Shown here in pieces: positions 43,103 to 51,783 of a stretch of 64,000 nt of DNA. The stretch comes from Paradevosia sp036499825. GTDB lineage: Bacteria > Pseudomonadota > Alphaproteobacteria > Rhizobiales > Devosiaceae. The stretch spans positions 1 through 64,000 of the forward strand of contig DASYCZ010000049.1 of the NCBI GenBank assembly GCA_036499825.1, given 5' to 3'. Every line of letters starts with the position of its first letter. Positions within the stretch are counted from its first letter, which is position 1. The notes beneath the pieces are model-generated. The model had not been told where the DNA came from. It was given only the letters and a program-made list of their open reading frames with translations, and did no database searches. The translations under genes were made by a program, and so were the position numbers.

Positions 43103-43693
43103 ATGCTGACAGCCGCCGCCGCGCCCGAACTCTTCCCGCATATCCGCATCGTCATGGGCATGGTGATCGGCCTCGGCATCACCCGGTTGCTGATGGGCAT
43201 CGCCGGCTTCGTGCAGCATCCCGGCCGCGCCCGGCTGTCGGGCATTCACCTGCTGTGGGCCGGCTCCATGCTGCTGGAGATGATCCATTTCTGGTGGTGG
43301 GAATTCGCTCTCTTCACCATCAGCAACTGGACCTTCGGCGTTTTCTTCTTCCTCATCGCCTATTGCATCCTGCTGTTCCTGCTGGTGGCGTTGCTCTTCC
43401 CTGACAACATCAGCGAATATGACGGCTACGAAGACTTCTTCATGTCGCGACGGAAGTGGTTCTTCGGGCTGTTCGCGGTCACCTTCCTGTTCGATATCAT
43501 CGACACGGAGATCAAGGGCTCCGAACATCTGGCCAAATTCGGTTTCGAATATGCGATCCAGATTCCGGTCGCCATCGGGCTCTGCCTGCTCGCCATCTGG
43601 ACCCCGAACCGGCGCATCCACTATGCGCTGGTGATCGGCCATCTCATCTATCAGGCCAGTTGGATCTTCCGGCTTTTCAACACCGTGAACTGA
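43103..43693 (+). CDS. Hypothetical integral membrane protein
   Basis: 196 residues with about six hydrophobic helices, including LFPHIRIVMGMVIGLGITRL near the N-terminus and FALFTISNWTFGVFFFLIAY in the middle; rich in Phe and Trp. It starts 7 bp after the MliC gene and probably shares its transcript. I do not recognise a named family. Confidence 0.72.
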   Translation: MLTAAAAPELFPHIRIVMGMVIGLGITRLLMGIAGFVQHPGRARLSGIHLLWAGSMLLEMIHFWWWEFALFTISNWTFGVFFFLIAYCILLFLLVALLFPDNISEYDGYEDFFMSRRKWFFGLFAVTFLFDIIDTEIKGSEHLAKFGFEYAIQIPVAIGLCLLAIWTPNRRIHYALVIGHLIYQASWIFRLFNTVN

Positions 43694-43738
43694 TGGCCTG
43701 TGCTAGGCTCTGTCGGATCGACCAACCAAGGACCAGAC

Positions 43739-44209
43739 GTGCTCCGCGTTGTTGCCCATCTCCCTGCCCCCAGCAGGGGCAAGCCATTCGACACCATTAT
43801 TCTCGAAGCCGACGAACGCCGCATTCGGCGCAAGGTGCTGACGCTGCAATCGGGCGACGACATCCTGCTGGATTTTCCGGCGGCCGTGACGCTGGGCCAT
43901 GGCGATGCGCTGCAACTTGAGGATGGCAGGCTTGTCGGCATCGAGGCCAAAGCCGAGCCGCTCTATGCTGTCACCGGGCGAAACCCCTCCCACGTCATTC
44001 GCCTGGCCTGGCACCTCGGAAACCGCCATCTGCCCGCGCAGTTGGAGGAAAAGCGCATCCTCATTCGTCGCGATCACGTCATCCGCGACATGCTGGTCGG
44101 GCTCGGCGCGACGGTAACGGATATAGAGGCGCCGTTCTCACCCGAACACGGCGCCTATCATGGCCACGGCCATGGCGATGGCGGCCACGCGCTGCTCAAC
44201 CGCAAATGA
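43739..44209 (+). CDS. ureE: Urease accessory protein UreE
   Basis: Nickel metallochaperone of 156 residues that hands Ni to UreG. It has an N-terminal peptide-binding domain (ILEADERRIRRKVLTLQSGDD), a metal-binding domain with NPSHVIRLAWHLGNRHLPAQ, and a short His-rich tail HGAYHGHGHGDGGH. The GTG at 43739 has AAGGA 6-7 bases upstream; a GTG at 43700 would add 13 residues without support. The stop overlaps ureF by ATGA. Confidence 0.93.
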   Translation: MLRVVAHLPAPSRGKPFDTIILEADERRIRRKVLTLQSGDDILLDFPAAVTLGHGDALQLEDGRLVGIEAKAEPLYAVTGRNPSHVIRLAWHLGNRHLPAQLEEKRILIRRDHVIRDMLVGLGATVTDIEAPFSPEHGAYHGHGHGDGGHALLNRK

Positions 44210-44868
44210 CCGACGCCAGAGCGCTGCAACGCCTTTTGACCTGGATGTCGCCGTCCTTCCCCGTTGGCGCCTTCGCCTGGTCGGCCGGACTTGAATCAGC
44301 CATTGCGGAAGGTGCGGTAAGGGATTCTGCCACCACCAAGAATTGGCTTGAAGGCACGCTGCTGCATGGCGGACCGAGAACCGATGCCATCCTGCTGGCA
44401 CAGGCGTATCGCGCCGCCGGTGATCGGGCCGCGCTGGCCGAATTGGCCGATCTTTGCCTGGCGTTGATCCCCGCGCGGGAGCGGCGCGACGAGACGCTGA
44501 TCACCGGCGATGCGTTCATATTTGCCTGCAAGGCATGGCCGGTTGCAAGCGACGCCGCCTTGCCCACCCCCTGCCCCTACCCCATCGCCGTCGGTGCCCT
44601 CGCAGCGACGCACGATATCGGAGTGGGCGACACCGTACTGGCCTTTCTCACCGCAACCCTGCAGGCGCAGGTTTCGGTGGCCGTTCGTCTCATACCGCTG
44701 GGACAGACGGCTGGACTCGGCATCATGGCGGCGCTGGAGCCACAGATCGCAACGCTTTCCACTGCCTGCGTTGAGGCTACGCTTGCCGATCTCGGCTCGA
44801 TCGCCTACGCAGCCGATATCGCCCAGATGCGTCACGAGACGCTGCCGACCCGGATCTTCCGCTCATGA
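44206..44868 (+). CDS. ureF: Urease accessory protein UreF
   Basis: 220-residue helical protein that couples UreG GTPase to nickel insertion. Typical features are LTWMSPSFPVGAFAWSAGLE at the N-terminus, the central ARERRDETLITGDAF, and LIPLGQTAGLGIMAALEP near the end. Coupled to ureE upstream and to the DUF3995 gene downstream by 4 bp overlaps. Confidence 0.94.
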   Translation: MTDARALQRLLTWMSPSFPVGAFAWSAGLESAIAEGAVRDSATTKNWLEGTLLHGGPRTDAILLAQAYRAAGDRAALAELADLCLALIPARERRDETLITGDAFIFACKAWPVASDAALPTPCPYPIAVGALAATHDIGVGDTVLAFLTATLQAQVSVAVRLIPLGQTAGLGIMAALEPQIATLSTACVEATLADLGSIAYAADIAQMRHETLPTRIFRS

Positions 44869-45296
44869 GCATGGTCATTTCTTCCCTCGCCTGTGTCGCC
44901 TTGCTGGCCATCTCGCTGGCCCATTTCATGTGGGCCTTCGGACGTCCCTGGCCGATCCAAAACCGGCGGCTACTGGCCCGCACCGTTATCGGCACGCCGG
45001 ACGTCGACAAGATGCCGCCCTGGTATGCGCTCCTCGCGCTCGCCATCCTGACCTTCGTGGCCGCGGTACTGGTGCTGGCGCTGGCCGACCCTGACGGCGG
45101 CGGTGCCTGGCTGACCGCCATCGGCGCGGTAATCGGCCTGGTCTTTCTCGGGCGCGGCATCGCCGGTTATGTGCCGGCCTGGCAGCTCAAGACGCCGGAA
45201 GAACCCTTCCGCACCAATGATTTTCGGGTCTATTCTCCGATGTGCCTGTTGCTCGGCGCGGGCTTTCTGGCCCTGGTCATCATGAGGTTGCTGTGA
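44865..45296 (+). CDS. DUF3995 membrane protein inserted between ureF and ureG
   Basis: 143 residues, four membrane helices, with the DUF3995 signature SLAHFMWAFGRPWP followed by RTVIGTPD. It overlaps ureF by 4 bp upstream and ureG by 4 bp downstream (GTGA), so it is translated as part of the urease operon. Function unknown; a role in nickel or urea handling is only a guess from context. Confidence 0.82.
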   Translation: MSMVISSLACVALLAISLAHFMWAFGRPWPIQNRRLLARTVIGTPDVDKMPPWYALLALAILTFVAAVLVLALADPDGGGAWLTAIGAVIGLVFLGRGIAGYVPAWQLKTPEEPFRTNDFRVYSPMCLLLGAGFLALVIMRLL

Positions 45297-45925
45297 GTTC
45301 ACCCAATGGTCCCCTGCGCATCGGCATTGGCGGCCCGGTCGGTTCGGGCAAGACGACACTGTGCGAAATGCTGCTCAAGGCCATGCGCGACCGCTATTCG
45401 ATGGCGGTGGTGACCAATGATATCTACACCAAGGAAGACGCGCTGATCCTGGCGCGGACGCAGGCGATTTCCGAGGATCGCATCGTCGGCGTCGAGACCG
45501 GCGGGTGCCCCCACACGGCCATCCGCGAGGATGCCTCGCTCAACCTGGCGGCGATCGACGATCTCAACCGCAGGTTTCCAGATCTCGACATCATCCTGAT
45601 CGAAAGCGGCGGCGACAATCTCGCCGCGACATTTTCGCCCGATCTCGCCGACCTGACGCTCTATGTGATCTCGGTGGCGCAGGGCGAAAAGATCCCGCGC
45701 AAGGGTGGCCCGGCGATTTCGCGGTCCGACCTGCTGATCATCACCCATACCGATCTTGCGCCTTATGTTGGCGCCAGCCTCGAAGTTATGGAGAGCGATA
45801 CGCGCAAGGTGCGGGAGGGCCGGCCCTATGTTTTCACCGACCTGATGCGGCGGGAAAATCTCGACGACATCATCGCGTTCATCGAACGCGTCGGCGGCCT
45901 GAAAACCGCGCAGGCGGCCCAATAG
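45293..45925 (+). CDS. ureG: Urease accessory GTPase UreG
   Basis: SIMIBI-class GTPase of 210 residues that drives nickel delivery to urease. P-loop GPVGSGKTT is near residues 14-22, TNDIYTKEDA and ETGGCPHTAIREDASLN carry the metal-binding Cys-Pro-His motif, and ESGGDNLAATFSPDLADL and THTDLAPYVGA complete the fold. GTG 45293 has GAGG 5 bases upstream; an earlier frame start at 45242 lies inside the DUF3995 gene. Confidence 0.96.
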   Translation: MSSPNGPLRIGIGGPVGSGKTTLCEMLLKAMRDRYSMAVVTNDIYTKEDALILARTQAISEDRIVGVETGGCPHTAIREDASLNLAAIDDLNRRFPDLDIILIESGGDNLAATFSPDLADLTLYVISVAQGEKIPRKGGPAISRSDLLIITHTDLAPYVGASLEVMESDTRKVREGRPYVFTDLMRRENLDDIIAFIERVGGLKTAQAAQ

Positions 45926-45932
45926 GCGGCAA

Positions 45933-45956
45933 GCGCCGGATGCGTCCATCCGGCGC
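45933..45956. terminator. Hairpin between convergent ureG and exported-protein gene
   Basis: GCGCCGGAT and ATCCGGCGC form a perfect 9 bp stem with a 6-base loop, 8 bp after the ureG stop and 15 bp from the convergent gene's stop. It lacks a T-run but is placed to separate both transcripts. Confidence 0.5.
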
Positions 45957-45970
45957 CGTCCTGGAGGCAG

Positions 45971-46405
45971 TCAGTACAGGAAGACTTCCGGCGTGCCCTT
46001 CTGCGAATAGGCCACGACACGGTTGACGTCGACATTGTTCTTGCCGAACCAGGCCTTGAGACCCGCATCGGCATTGATGGCGGCATGCAATTTGTCGAGG
46101 CTGGTACGATGCGTGCCCTCAGCCGAGGCGATCGTCTTGAGGTCGGCGGGCTTATAGAGCGTCTTGGTGTCGATCACCGTGATGTTCTTGGCGCTGCCCA
46201 GGGTCTTGATACTGGCGGGCGTCCATTTGCCGATCCAGCTCTTGAGGGTCGCCGCGGGAACGACGGCCGTCTTGGCGGCCATGGCATTGGCAGCCATGGG
46301 GGCGTTGGCTTGCGGAGCCATGCCGGCAGCGAAGCTGCCGGTGGCGGGCAAGATCGTCATGGCCGCGATCAGCACGGCCGCCGATACTTTATGCATCGGT
46401 TTCAT
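45971..46405 (-). CDS. Small exported Ala-rich protein
   Basis: 144 residues with a signal peptide (MKPMHKVSAAVLIAAMTILP...SFA) and GGAGCG before ATG 46405. The mature part opens with an Ala/Met-rich stretch, then a compact domain: IKTLGSAKNITVIDTKTLYKP and HRTSLDKLHAAINADAGLKAW. No cysteines and no family recognised; it is not a fasciclin domain as far as I can see. Confidence 0.72.
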   Translation of the reverse strand: MKPMHKVSAAVLIAAMTILPATGSFAAGMAPQANAPMAANAMAAKTAVVPAATLKSWIGKWTPASIKTLGSAKNITVIDTKTLYKPADLKTIASAEGTHRTSLDKLHAAINADAGLKAWFGKNNVDVNRVVAYSQKGTPEVFLY

Positions 46406-46693
46406 TTTACGCTCCGTAGAATGGTGGTTCGACCCGGAATCTTTGCGCGGGTCATCGCCGCATCATCGCGCCGACGCAGCGGATAGAGCGCTGCGTCGGG
46501 GGCGGAAGTTCGGAAACATCTGGAAACTATCGTGGCTTGATGAAAGCGGATTTGCGATTTCTGGAACCGCTAAAATTGCGACGGCCAATGCCGCAATCAA
46601 GCCATTGTGTCCGTTGCCAAAATGCCATCGCGCCGGCGTGATCTTCCCACCTCGACGAGGAAAGATCACGGCGCAATGCTATGACTTGATTGT
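46406..46693. promoter_or_regulatory. Intergenic stretch with two hairpins
   Basis: 288 bp without a gene. CCGACGCAGCG/CGCTGCGTCGG (46471-46499) is a perfect 11 bp stem with a 7-base loop, 66 bp upstream of the exported-protein gene and without a T-run. A longer imperfect hairpin at 46630-46674 (GCGCC...GTGATCTT with AAGATCAC-GGCGC) lies just past glgX and may end its transcript. Confidence 0.45.
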
Positions 46694-48697
46694 TCAGCCT
46701 TGCGGCCGCACCAGGGCCATCACCGAGCGCGCCGGCAATGTCGTCTTGCCGTCGGCAATGGCGATTTCGGACTTGTCGTCCGAGGTGAGGCCAACGCTCC
46801 ATTCACCTTGCGGCAACACCAACGGCATTGCTTCGGCACGGCGATTGAACCAGATGAGGATTTCGTCGTCAGCCATGTTGAGATGCATGCCGAGCACCGA
46901 GGCGCCAGCATTGTTCCAGTCGCCCTCGGTCATTTCGCGCCCATCTGGATGGAGCCAGATGACATCGCGGATGCCCTGCTTTTCCTGGCCGGTGACAAAC
47001 TTGTCCTGCGTCAGTGCGGGATGCGCTTTACGGAAATTATGGAGCGCGGCCACATAATCCACCAGCGCACCATCGGCGTTATCCCAGTCAACCCAGGTAA
47101 TCTCGTTGTCCTGCGCATAGGCATTGTTGTTGCCCTGCTGGGTGCGCCCCATCTCGTCGCCCTGCTGCAGCAGCAGCGTACCGCGCGTCATGAACAGCGT
47201 GGCGAGTAGCGCCCGTACATCGCGCCGGCGGCCGGCATTGATATTCTCGTCATCGGTCGGGCCTTCGACGCCACCATTCCAGGACGAGTTGTTGTTATGG
47301 CCGTCGCGGTTTTCCTCGCCATTGGCCTCATTGTGTTTCTCGCCATAGGACACCAGATCGGCCAGCGTGAAGCCATCATGCACGGCAAGCAGGTTCACCC
47401 CAGCCGACGGCTTGCGGCCGGCGAAGTTGAAGATTTCCGCCGAACCCGACAGCTTGCCGGCTAGCGCGCCGATCTTCCCGTCATCGCCGCGCCAGAAGCT
47501 GCGAACCTCATCACGATACGTATCGTTCCACTCGCGGAATTCCTTGCCGAACTGGCCAAGCTGGTAGCCACCCGGACCCGGATCCCAGGGTTCGGCGACG
47601 AGGATGCACTTCGACAACACCGGATCGGCCTTGATCTTCTGCAACATCTCGGCGTTGGGATTGAAGCCCGGCTCGCGCCCCAAAATAGGAGCCAGGTCGA
47701 ACCGGAAGCCGGAGACGCCCGCCTCCAGCACCCAATGTTTGAGACTGTCGACCACCAGCCGCTGTGTCGCCGGGTGATCGCAGCGCAGCGTATTGCCCGT
47801 GCCGGTATCGTTGACCAGATGCTGCTGACCGTCGACCTCCACATGCCGGTAATAGGTCCGCGCATCGAGGCCCTTGAGGCTGAGGATGGGCCCCATCGCA
47901 TCGCCCTCGCCCGTGTGGTTGTACACCACGTCGAGGATCACCGAGATGCCGTTCTTGCGATAAAGGTCGGTCAGATTGCGCAATTCCTGCAGGCCGCGCG
48001 GCGCCAGCCGTGGATCGGGCGCAAAATAGCTGATGGGATTGTAGCCCCAGGCATTGGTCAGCCCGAGAATGGGCAGGTGACCATCATCGATAAACGCCGC
48101 GATCGGCATCAACTCGACCGTATCGACACCAAGGAACTGCAGGTGCTCGATGACCTGATGGGTCGTGAGGCCCGCAATGGTCCCGCGCAGCGGTCCCTGC
48201 ACGCTTGGATGCCGCATGGTGTAGCCACGGACATTGAGTTCGTAGAAAAGGCTCGGCGCCTTACGCCGCGGCATGGCCGGCTGATTGCCGCCACCCACCA
48301 CGATGGCCTTGGGCACCAGCGGCGCCGTATCGACGGCATCCTCGCGCGGCAATCGCAGGCGCGGGCTGCGCACAAAAGTCCGGTCAAGGCGCTTGGCGTA
48401 AGGATCGACCAGCAGCTTGTTGGGATCGAAATAATAGCCCTGGTTGAGATCGTATGGCCCATCGGCGCGCAAGCCGTAGCGAGCACCCGCACCGATCCCG
48501 GAAACCAGTCCGTAATGGATATTGTCCTGGTGGCCATCGAGCTCGAAGCGGTCTGTCTCGCGGTCCTGTTCGTCATAGAGCGAGACGAACAGGGCCGAGG
48601 CGCTTTCGGAATAGACGGCGAAGTTCACGCCTTCGGCGGTGATCGTGGCGCCCAACGCTTCGCTGCGCCCACCCTGCGGCACCAGTAACGGTTTCAC
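46694..48697 (-). CDS. glgX: Glycogen debranching enzyme GlgX
   Basis: GH13 isoamylase-type enzyme that removes short branches left by glycogen phosphorylase. An N-terminal CBM48 (LGATITAEGVNFAVYSESA) precedes the barrel; catalytic Asp lies in GFRFDLAPILG and Glu in LVAEPWDPG, and VVYNHTGEGD and AVHDGFTLADL are further barrel motifs. I chose GTG 48697, preceded by GAGG and placed 10 bp after the pgm stop, giving 667 residues. Starts at 48823 or 48835 would overlap pgm by over 110 bp. Confidence 0.94.
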   Translation of the reverse strand: MKPLLVPQGGRSEALGATITAEGVNFAVYSESASALFVSLYDEQDRETDRFELDGHQDNIHYGLVSGIGAGARYGLRADGPYDLNQGYYFDPNKLLVDPYAKRLDRTFVRSPRLRLPREDAVDTAPLVPKAIVVGGGNQPAMPRRKAPSLFYELNVRGYTMRHPSVQGPLRGTIAGLTTHQVIEHLQFLGVDTVELMPIAAFIDDGHLPILGLTNAWGYNPISYFAPDPRLAPRGLQELRNLTDLYRKNGISVILDVVYNHTGEGDAMGPILSLKGLDARTYYRHVEVDGQQHLVNDTGTGNTLRCDHPATQRLVVDSLKHWVLEAGVSGFRFDLAPILGREPGFNPNAEMLQKIKADPVLSKCILVAEPWDPGPGGYQLGQFGKEFREWNDTYRDEVRSFWRGDDGKIGALAGKLSGSAEIFNFAGRKPSAGVNLLAVHDGFTLADLVSYGEKHNEANGEENRDGHNNNSSWNGGVEGPTDDENINAGRRRDVRALLATLFMTRGTLLLQQGDEMGRTQQGNNNAYAQDNEITWVDWDNADGALVDYVAALHNFRKAHPALTQDKFVTGQEKQGIRDVIWLHPDGREMTEGDWNNAGASVLGMHLNMADDEILIWFNRRAEAMPLVLPQGEWSVGLTSDDKSEIAIADGKTTLPARSVMALVRPQG

Positions 48698-48707
48698 GGT
48701 ACCGACC

Positions 48708-50339
48708 TCAGGTAATGACGCTGGGCTCGGAACGCCCGGTGCGACTTCTGATTCCGGCCAGTCGTTCGGCGAGATCAATGAGGGGCTGGAGAGCGGCTTG
48801 GGTATCAAGATCGTGTCGTCCATGGGGCGGTTCATACCTTTCGAGGTAGAGCCGCAACGTGGCGCCTACGGTGCCGGTTCCACTGAGCCGCAGAATGAGC
48901 CGCGAACCGTCGGCAAAGCCGATCCTTATGCCCTGCTTGCCGCTGATCGAGCCGTCCACCGGATCCGTATAGGTGAAGTCATCCGCATAGGAGACCACGA
49001 GGTCACCGAAAACCTGTCCCACCAGGCCGGGCAACTGGGCCCGCAGGTCATCCACCAGCTTGTTGGCAATGCCGGCATCGACTTCTTCATAGTCGTGGCG
49101 CGTATAGTAGTTCCGCCCGTAGGTCTGCCAATGCTCGCGCACGATCTGGTCGACGCTTTGCTTGCGCGCCGCGATGATGTTGAGCCACAGCAGCACGGCC
49201 CACAAGCCGTCCTTCTCGCGAACGTGGTTGGAGCCGGTGCCGGCGCTTTCCTCGCCGCAGATGGTGACACGGCCCGCATCCAGCAGATTGCCGAAGAATT
49301 TCCAGCCGGTGGGGGTCTCGTGCATCTCGATGCCGAGCCGCTCGGCAACCCGATCGGCCGCCGCGCTTGTGGGCATCGAGCGGGCGATGCCGGCGATACC
49401 CGAGGCATAACCTGGTGCCAGCGGCGCATTGGCCGACAGGATCGCCAGTGAATCCGACGGCGTCACGAAGCGGTTCTTGCCGATGATGAGGTTGCGGTCC
49501 CCATCGCCATCCGAGGCTGCGCCGAAATCGGGGCCATCGGCGCTCATCAGCAGATCATAGAGATCCTTGGCGTAGACGAGGTTGGGGTCGGGGTGCCCGC
49601 CGCCGAAATCCGGCGATGGCGTCCCATTGACCACCGTCCCTTCCGACGCATGGAGACGGTTTTCGAGGATTTCCTTGGCATAAGGACCAGTCACGGCGTG
49701 CATGGCGTCGAACCGCATGCGAAAGCCGCTGGCGAAGAGAATGCGGATGGCGTCGAAACTGAACAGCGTCTCCATCAGCGCGGCGTAGTCAGCGACGGGA
49801 TCGATGACCTCGACCACCATGTCGCCGGATTTTTGAATGCCGATCCGCGAAAGATCGATATCGGGCGCATCGACGATCTTGTAGCTGTCGATGATCTTGG
49901 AGCGCGCAAAGACCGCGTCGGTGATGCCCTCGGGCGCCGGCCCGCCATTGTCGATATTGTACTTGATGCCGAAATCGCCATCCGGGCCGCCCGGATTGTG
50001 GCTGGCCGACAGCACTAGTCCACCGAGTGCCTTATGGTGGCGGATCACATGGGAGGCGGCAGGCGTCGAGAGCAGGCCGCCCTGCCCGACCAAGACCTTG
50101 CCGAAGCCGTTGGCGGCCGCGATGCGGATGACGGTCTGGATGGCGGTGTCGTTGTAATAACGACCATCGCCGCCCACCACGAGCGTCCTGCCCTCCTTGC
50201 CGTCGAGGACATCGAAGATCGACTGGATGTAGTTCTCGACATAGTTGGGCTGCCGATAGACCGTCACGCGCTTCCGAAGGCCGGAGGTCCCCGGCTTCTG
50301 GTCGGCGAACGGGGTGGTCTTAATTGTTTGTACTGTCAT
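48708..50339 (-). CDS. pgm: Alpha-D-glucose-specific phosphoglucomutase
   Basis: 543-residue phosphohexomutase linking glucose-1-phosphate from glycogen with glucose-6-phosphate. Active-site Ser lies in LSASHNPGGPDGDFG, Mg ligands in SDGDGDRN, sugar-binding loop in CGEESAGTGSNH and phosphate contact in RLSGTGTVG. Its ATG 50339 overlaps the end of glgA by 20 bp. Confidence 0.96.
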   Translation of the reverse strand: MTVQTIKTTPFADQKPGTSGLRKRVTVYRQPNYVENYIQSIFDVLDGKEGRTLVVGGDGRYYNDTAIQTVIRIAAANGFGKVLVGQGGLLSTPAASHVIRHHKALGGLVLSASHNPGGPDGDFGIKYNIDNGGPAPEGITDAVFARSKIIDSYKIVDAPDIDLSRIGIQKSGDMVVEVIDPVADYAALMETLFSFDAIRILFASGFRMRFDAMHAVTGPYAKEILENRLHASEGTVVNGTPSPDFGGGHPDPNLVYAKDLYDLLMSADGPDFGAASDGDGDRNLIIGKNRFVTPSDSLAILSANAPLAPGYASGIAGIARSMPTSAAADRVAERLGIEMHETPTGWKFFGNLLDAGRVTICGEESAGTGSNHVREKDGLWAVLLWLNIIAARKQSVDQIVREHWQTYGRNYYTRHDYEEVDAGIANKLVDDLRAQLPGLVGQVFGDLVVSYADDFTYTDPVDGSISGKQGIRIGFADGSRLILRLSGTGTVGATLRLYLERYEPPHGRHDLDTQAALQPLIDLAERLAGIRSRTGRSEPSVIT

Positions 50340-51783
50340 GGTGTTTCACCCCAGTCAAAGTCGCGTAAAGATCGGCATAGACGGCGGCGCTTGCCGCCCA
50401 GGAAACATCGGATTTCATGCCGCGCCGCTGTATCTTGCGCCACGTCTTCTCGTCCCGATAAAGCGTCACGGCACGCCGGATGGTTTCGGTCAGCGAGTGC
50501 TCGTCGACCGGTATGAACTGGAACCCGGTGGCAACGCCCGCCGACAGGGCCGCCACATTGGCGTCGATGACGCTATCGGCGAGGCCGCCGACACGGCTGA
50601 CCAGGGGCACGCAACCATAGCGCAAGCCATACATCTGGGTCAGCCCGCACGGCTCGAACCGGCTGGGCACCATCATGACGTCGGCGCCACCCTGCACGAG
50701 GTGCGAAAGCTGCTCGTTGTAACCCAGGATGATGGACACGCGGCCCGGATGGCGCGCGGCCGCTGCCTGCAGCGATGCTTCAAGCTCGGCCTCGCCGCTG
50801 CCCACCACGCAGAGCGAGCCGCCAAGTTCGACCAGCGTATCCACGCAGTTGACGAGAAGGTCCATGCCCTTCTGCCAGGTCAGCCGGCTGACCACTCCGA
50901 AGAGCGGGCCCTCCACCGGCTGAAGGCCGAATCTTTCCAGCAGCGCCGTGCGATTGATACGCCGCAAATGCACGGTGTTGGCGCTGTAGGCCTGCGGCAG
51001 CGCCGCATCGGCGGAGGGGTCCCAGGCATCCATGTCGATGCCGTTGAGGATGCCGAAAACCGTCCCCGAACGGTTTTCCAGCAGCCCTTCCAGTCCCATG
51101 CCATAGGCACTGGTGCGGATCTCGCTGGCATAGGTGGGGCTGACAGTGGTCACCACATGGGCGCATTCGAGGCCGGATTTCAAATAGCCGACGCCACCGT
51201 AATATTCGACGCCCTCCACTGACAGTGCATGCGGCGGCAGGCGCAGCCGGTTGAAGATCTCGCGCCCATAGGCTCCCTGAAACGCCATATTGTGGACGGT
51301 CATCACCGTCTTGATGCGATCTGACGGACCATATTTGACATAGGCCGGTGCGAGACCGGCCTGCCAGTCATGGGCGTGGATCACCTGCGGATGATAGCCC
51401 TCGACCAGGCCAAGCGCCAATTCGCTGGCGACCCAGCCGAGCGCGGCGAACCGCTTCCAGTTATCCGGCCAGTCGGCGCCATCGGGCCCCACATAGGGAT
51501 TGCCGGGTCGGTCATAGAGATGCGGCGCATCGAGCACGATGAGATCGAGCCCCTCGACCCGGCCGGCAATGAGCCGGGCCGGACCATCGAAGAGATCGCT
51601 CAGCTGGCCGACGACCCGCCCGCTGTTCATGCGCTCGAGCACCGCCGGATAACCGGGGACGAGCGTGCGCATGACAATGCCGAACGGCGCCAATGCGGCG
51701 GGCAACGCGCCCGTCACATCCGCCAGTCCGCCGGTCTTGATCAGCGGGAATATCTCTGAGGCGACCGACAGGACTTCAATCAT
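50320..51783 (-). CDS. glgA: Glycogen synthase GlgA
   Basis: GT5 enzyme of 487 residues that extends alpha-1,4-glucan from ADP-glucose. KTGGLADVTGALP near residue 16 is the ADP-glucose motif; HAHDWQAGLAPAY and GILNGIDMDAWDP follow; the C-terminal MMVPSRFEPCGLTQMYGLRYG carries the catalytic E7E motif. ATG 51783 overlaps the glgC stop as ATGA. A longer frame from 51855 would run into glgC. Confidence 0.97.
   Translation of the reverse strand: MIEVLSVASEIFPLIKTGGLADVTGALPAALAPFGIVMRTLVPGYPAVLERMNSGRVVGQLSDLFDGPARLIAGRVEGLDLIVLDAPHLYDRPGNPYVGPDGADWPDNWKRFAALGWVASELALGLVEGYHPQVIHAHDWQAGLAPAYVKYGPSDRIKTVMTVHNMAFQGAYGREIFNRLRLPPHALSVEGVEYYGGVGYLKSGLECAHVVTTVSPTYASEIRTSAYGMGLEGLLENRSGTVFGILNGIDMDAWDPSADAALPQAYSANTVHLRRINRTALLERFGLQPVEGPLFGVVSRLTWQKGMDLLVNCVDTLVELGGSLCVVGSGEAELEASLQAAAARHPGRVSIILGYNEQLSHLVQGGADVMMVPSRFEPCGLTQMYGLRYGCVPLVSRVGGLADSVIDANVAALSAGVATGFQFIPVDEHSLTETIRRAVTLYRDEKTWRKIQRRGMKSDVSWAASAAVYADLYATLTGVKHHDSTNN

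Noticed and set aside
45971..46405. Fasciclin-domain assignment for the small exported protein
   Set aside because: The length and a few Lys/Leu patterns recall a fasciclin domain, but the H1 and H2 motifs are not present.
48698..48835. Longer GlgX beginning at 48823 or 48835
   Set aside because: It would overlap pgm by over 110 bp, and the extra N-terminus is not part of the GlgX fold. GTG 48697 has a good ribosome binding site right after the pgm stop.
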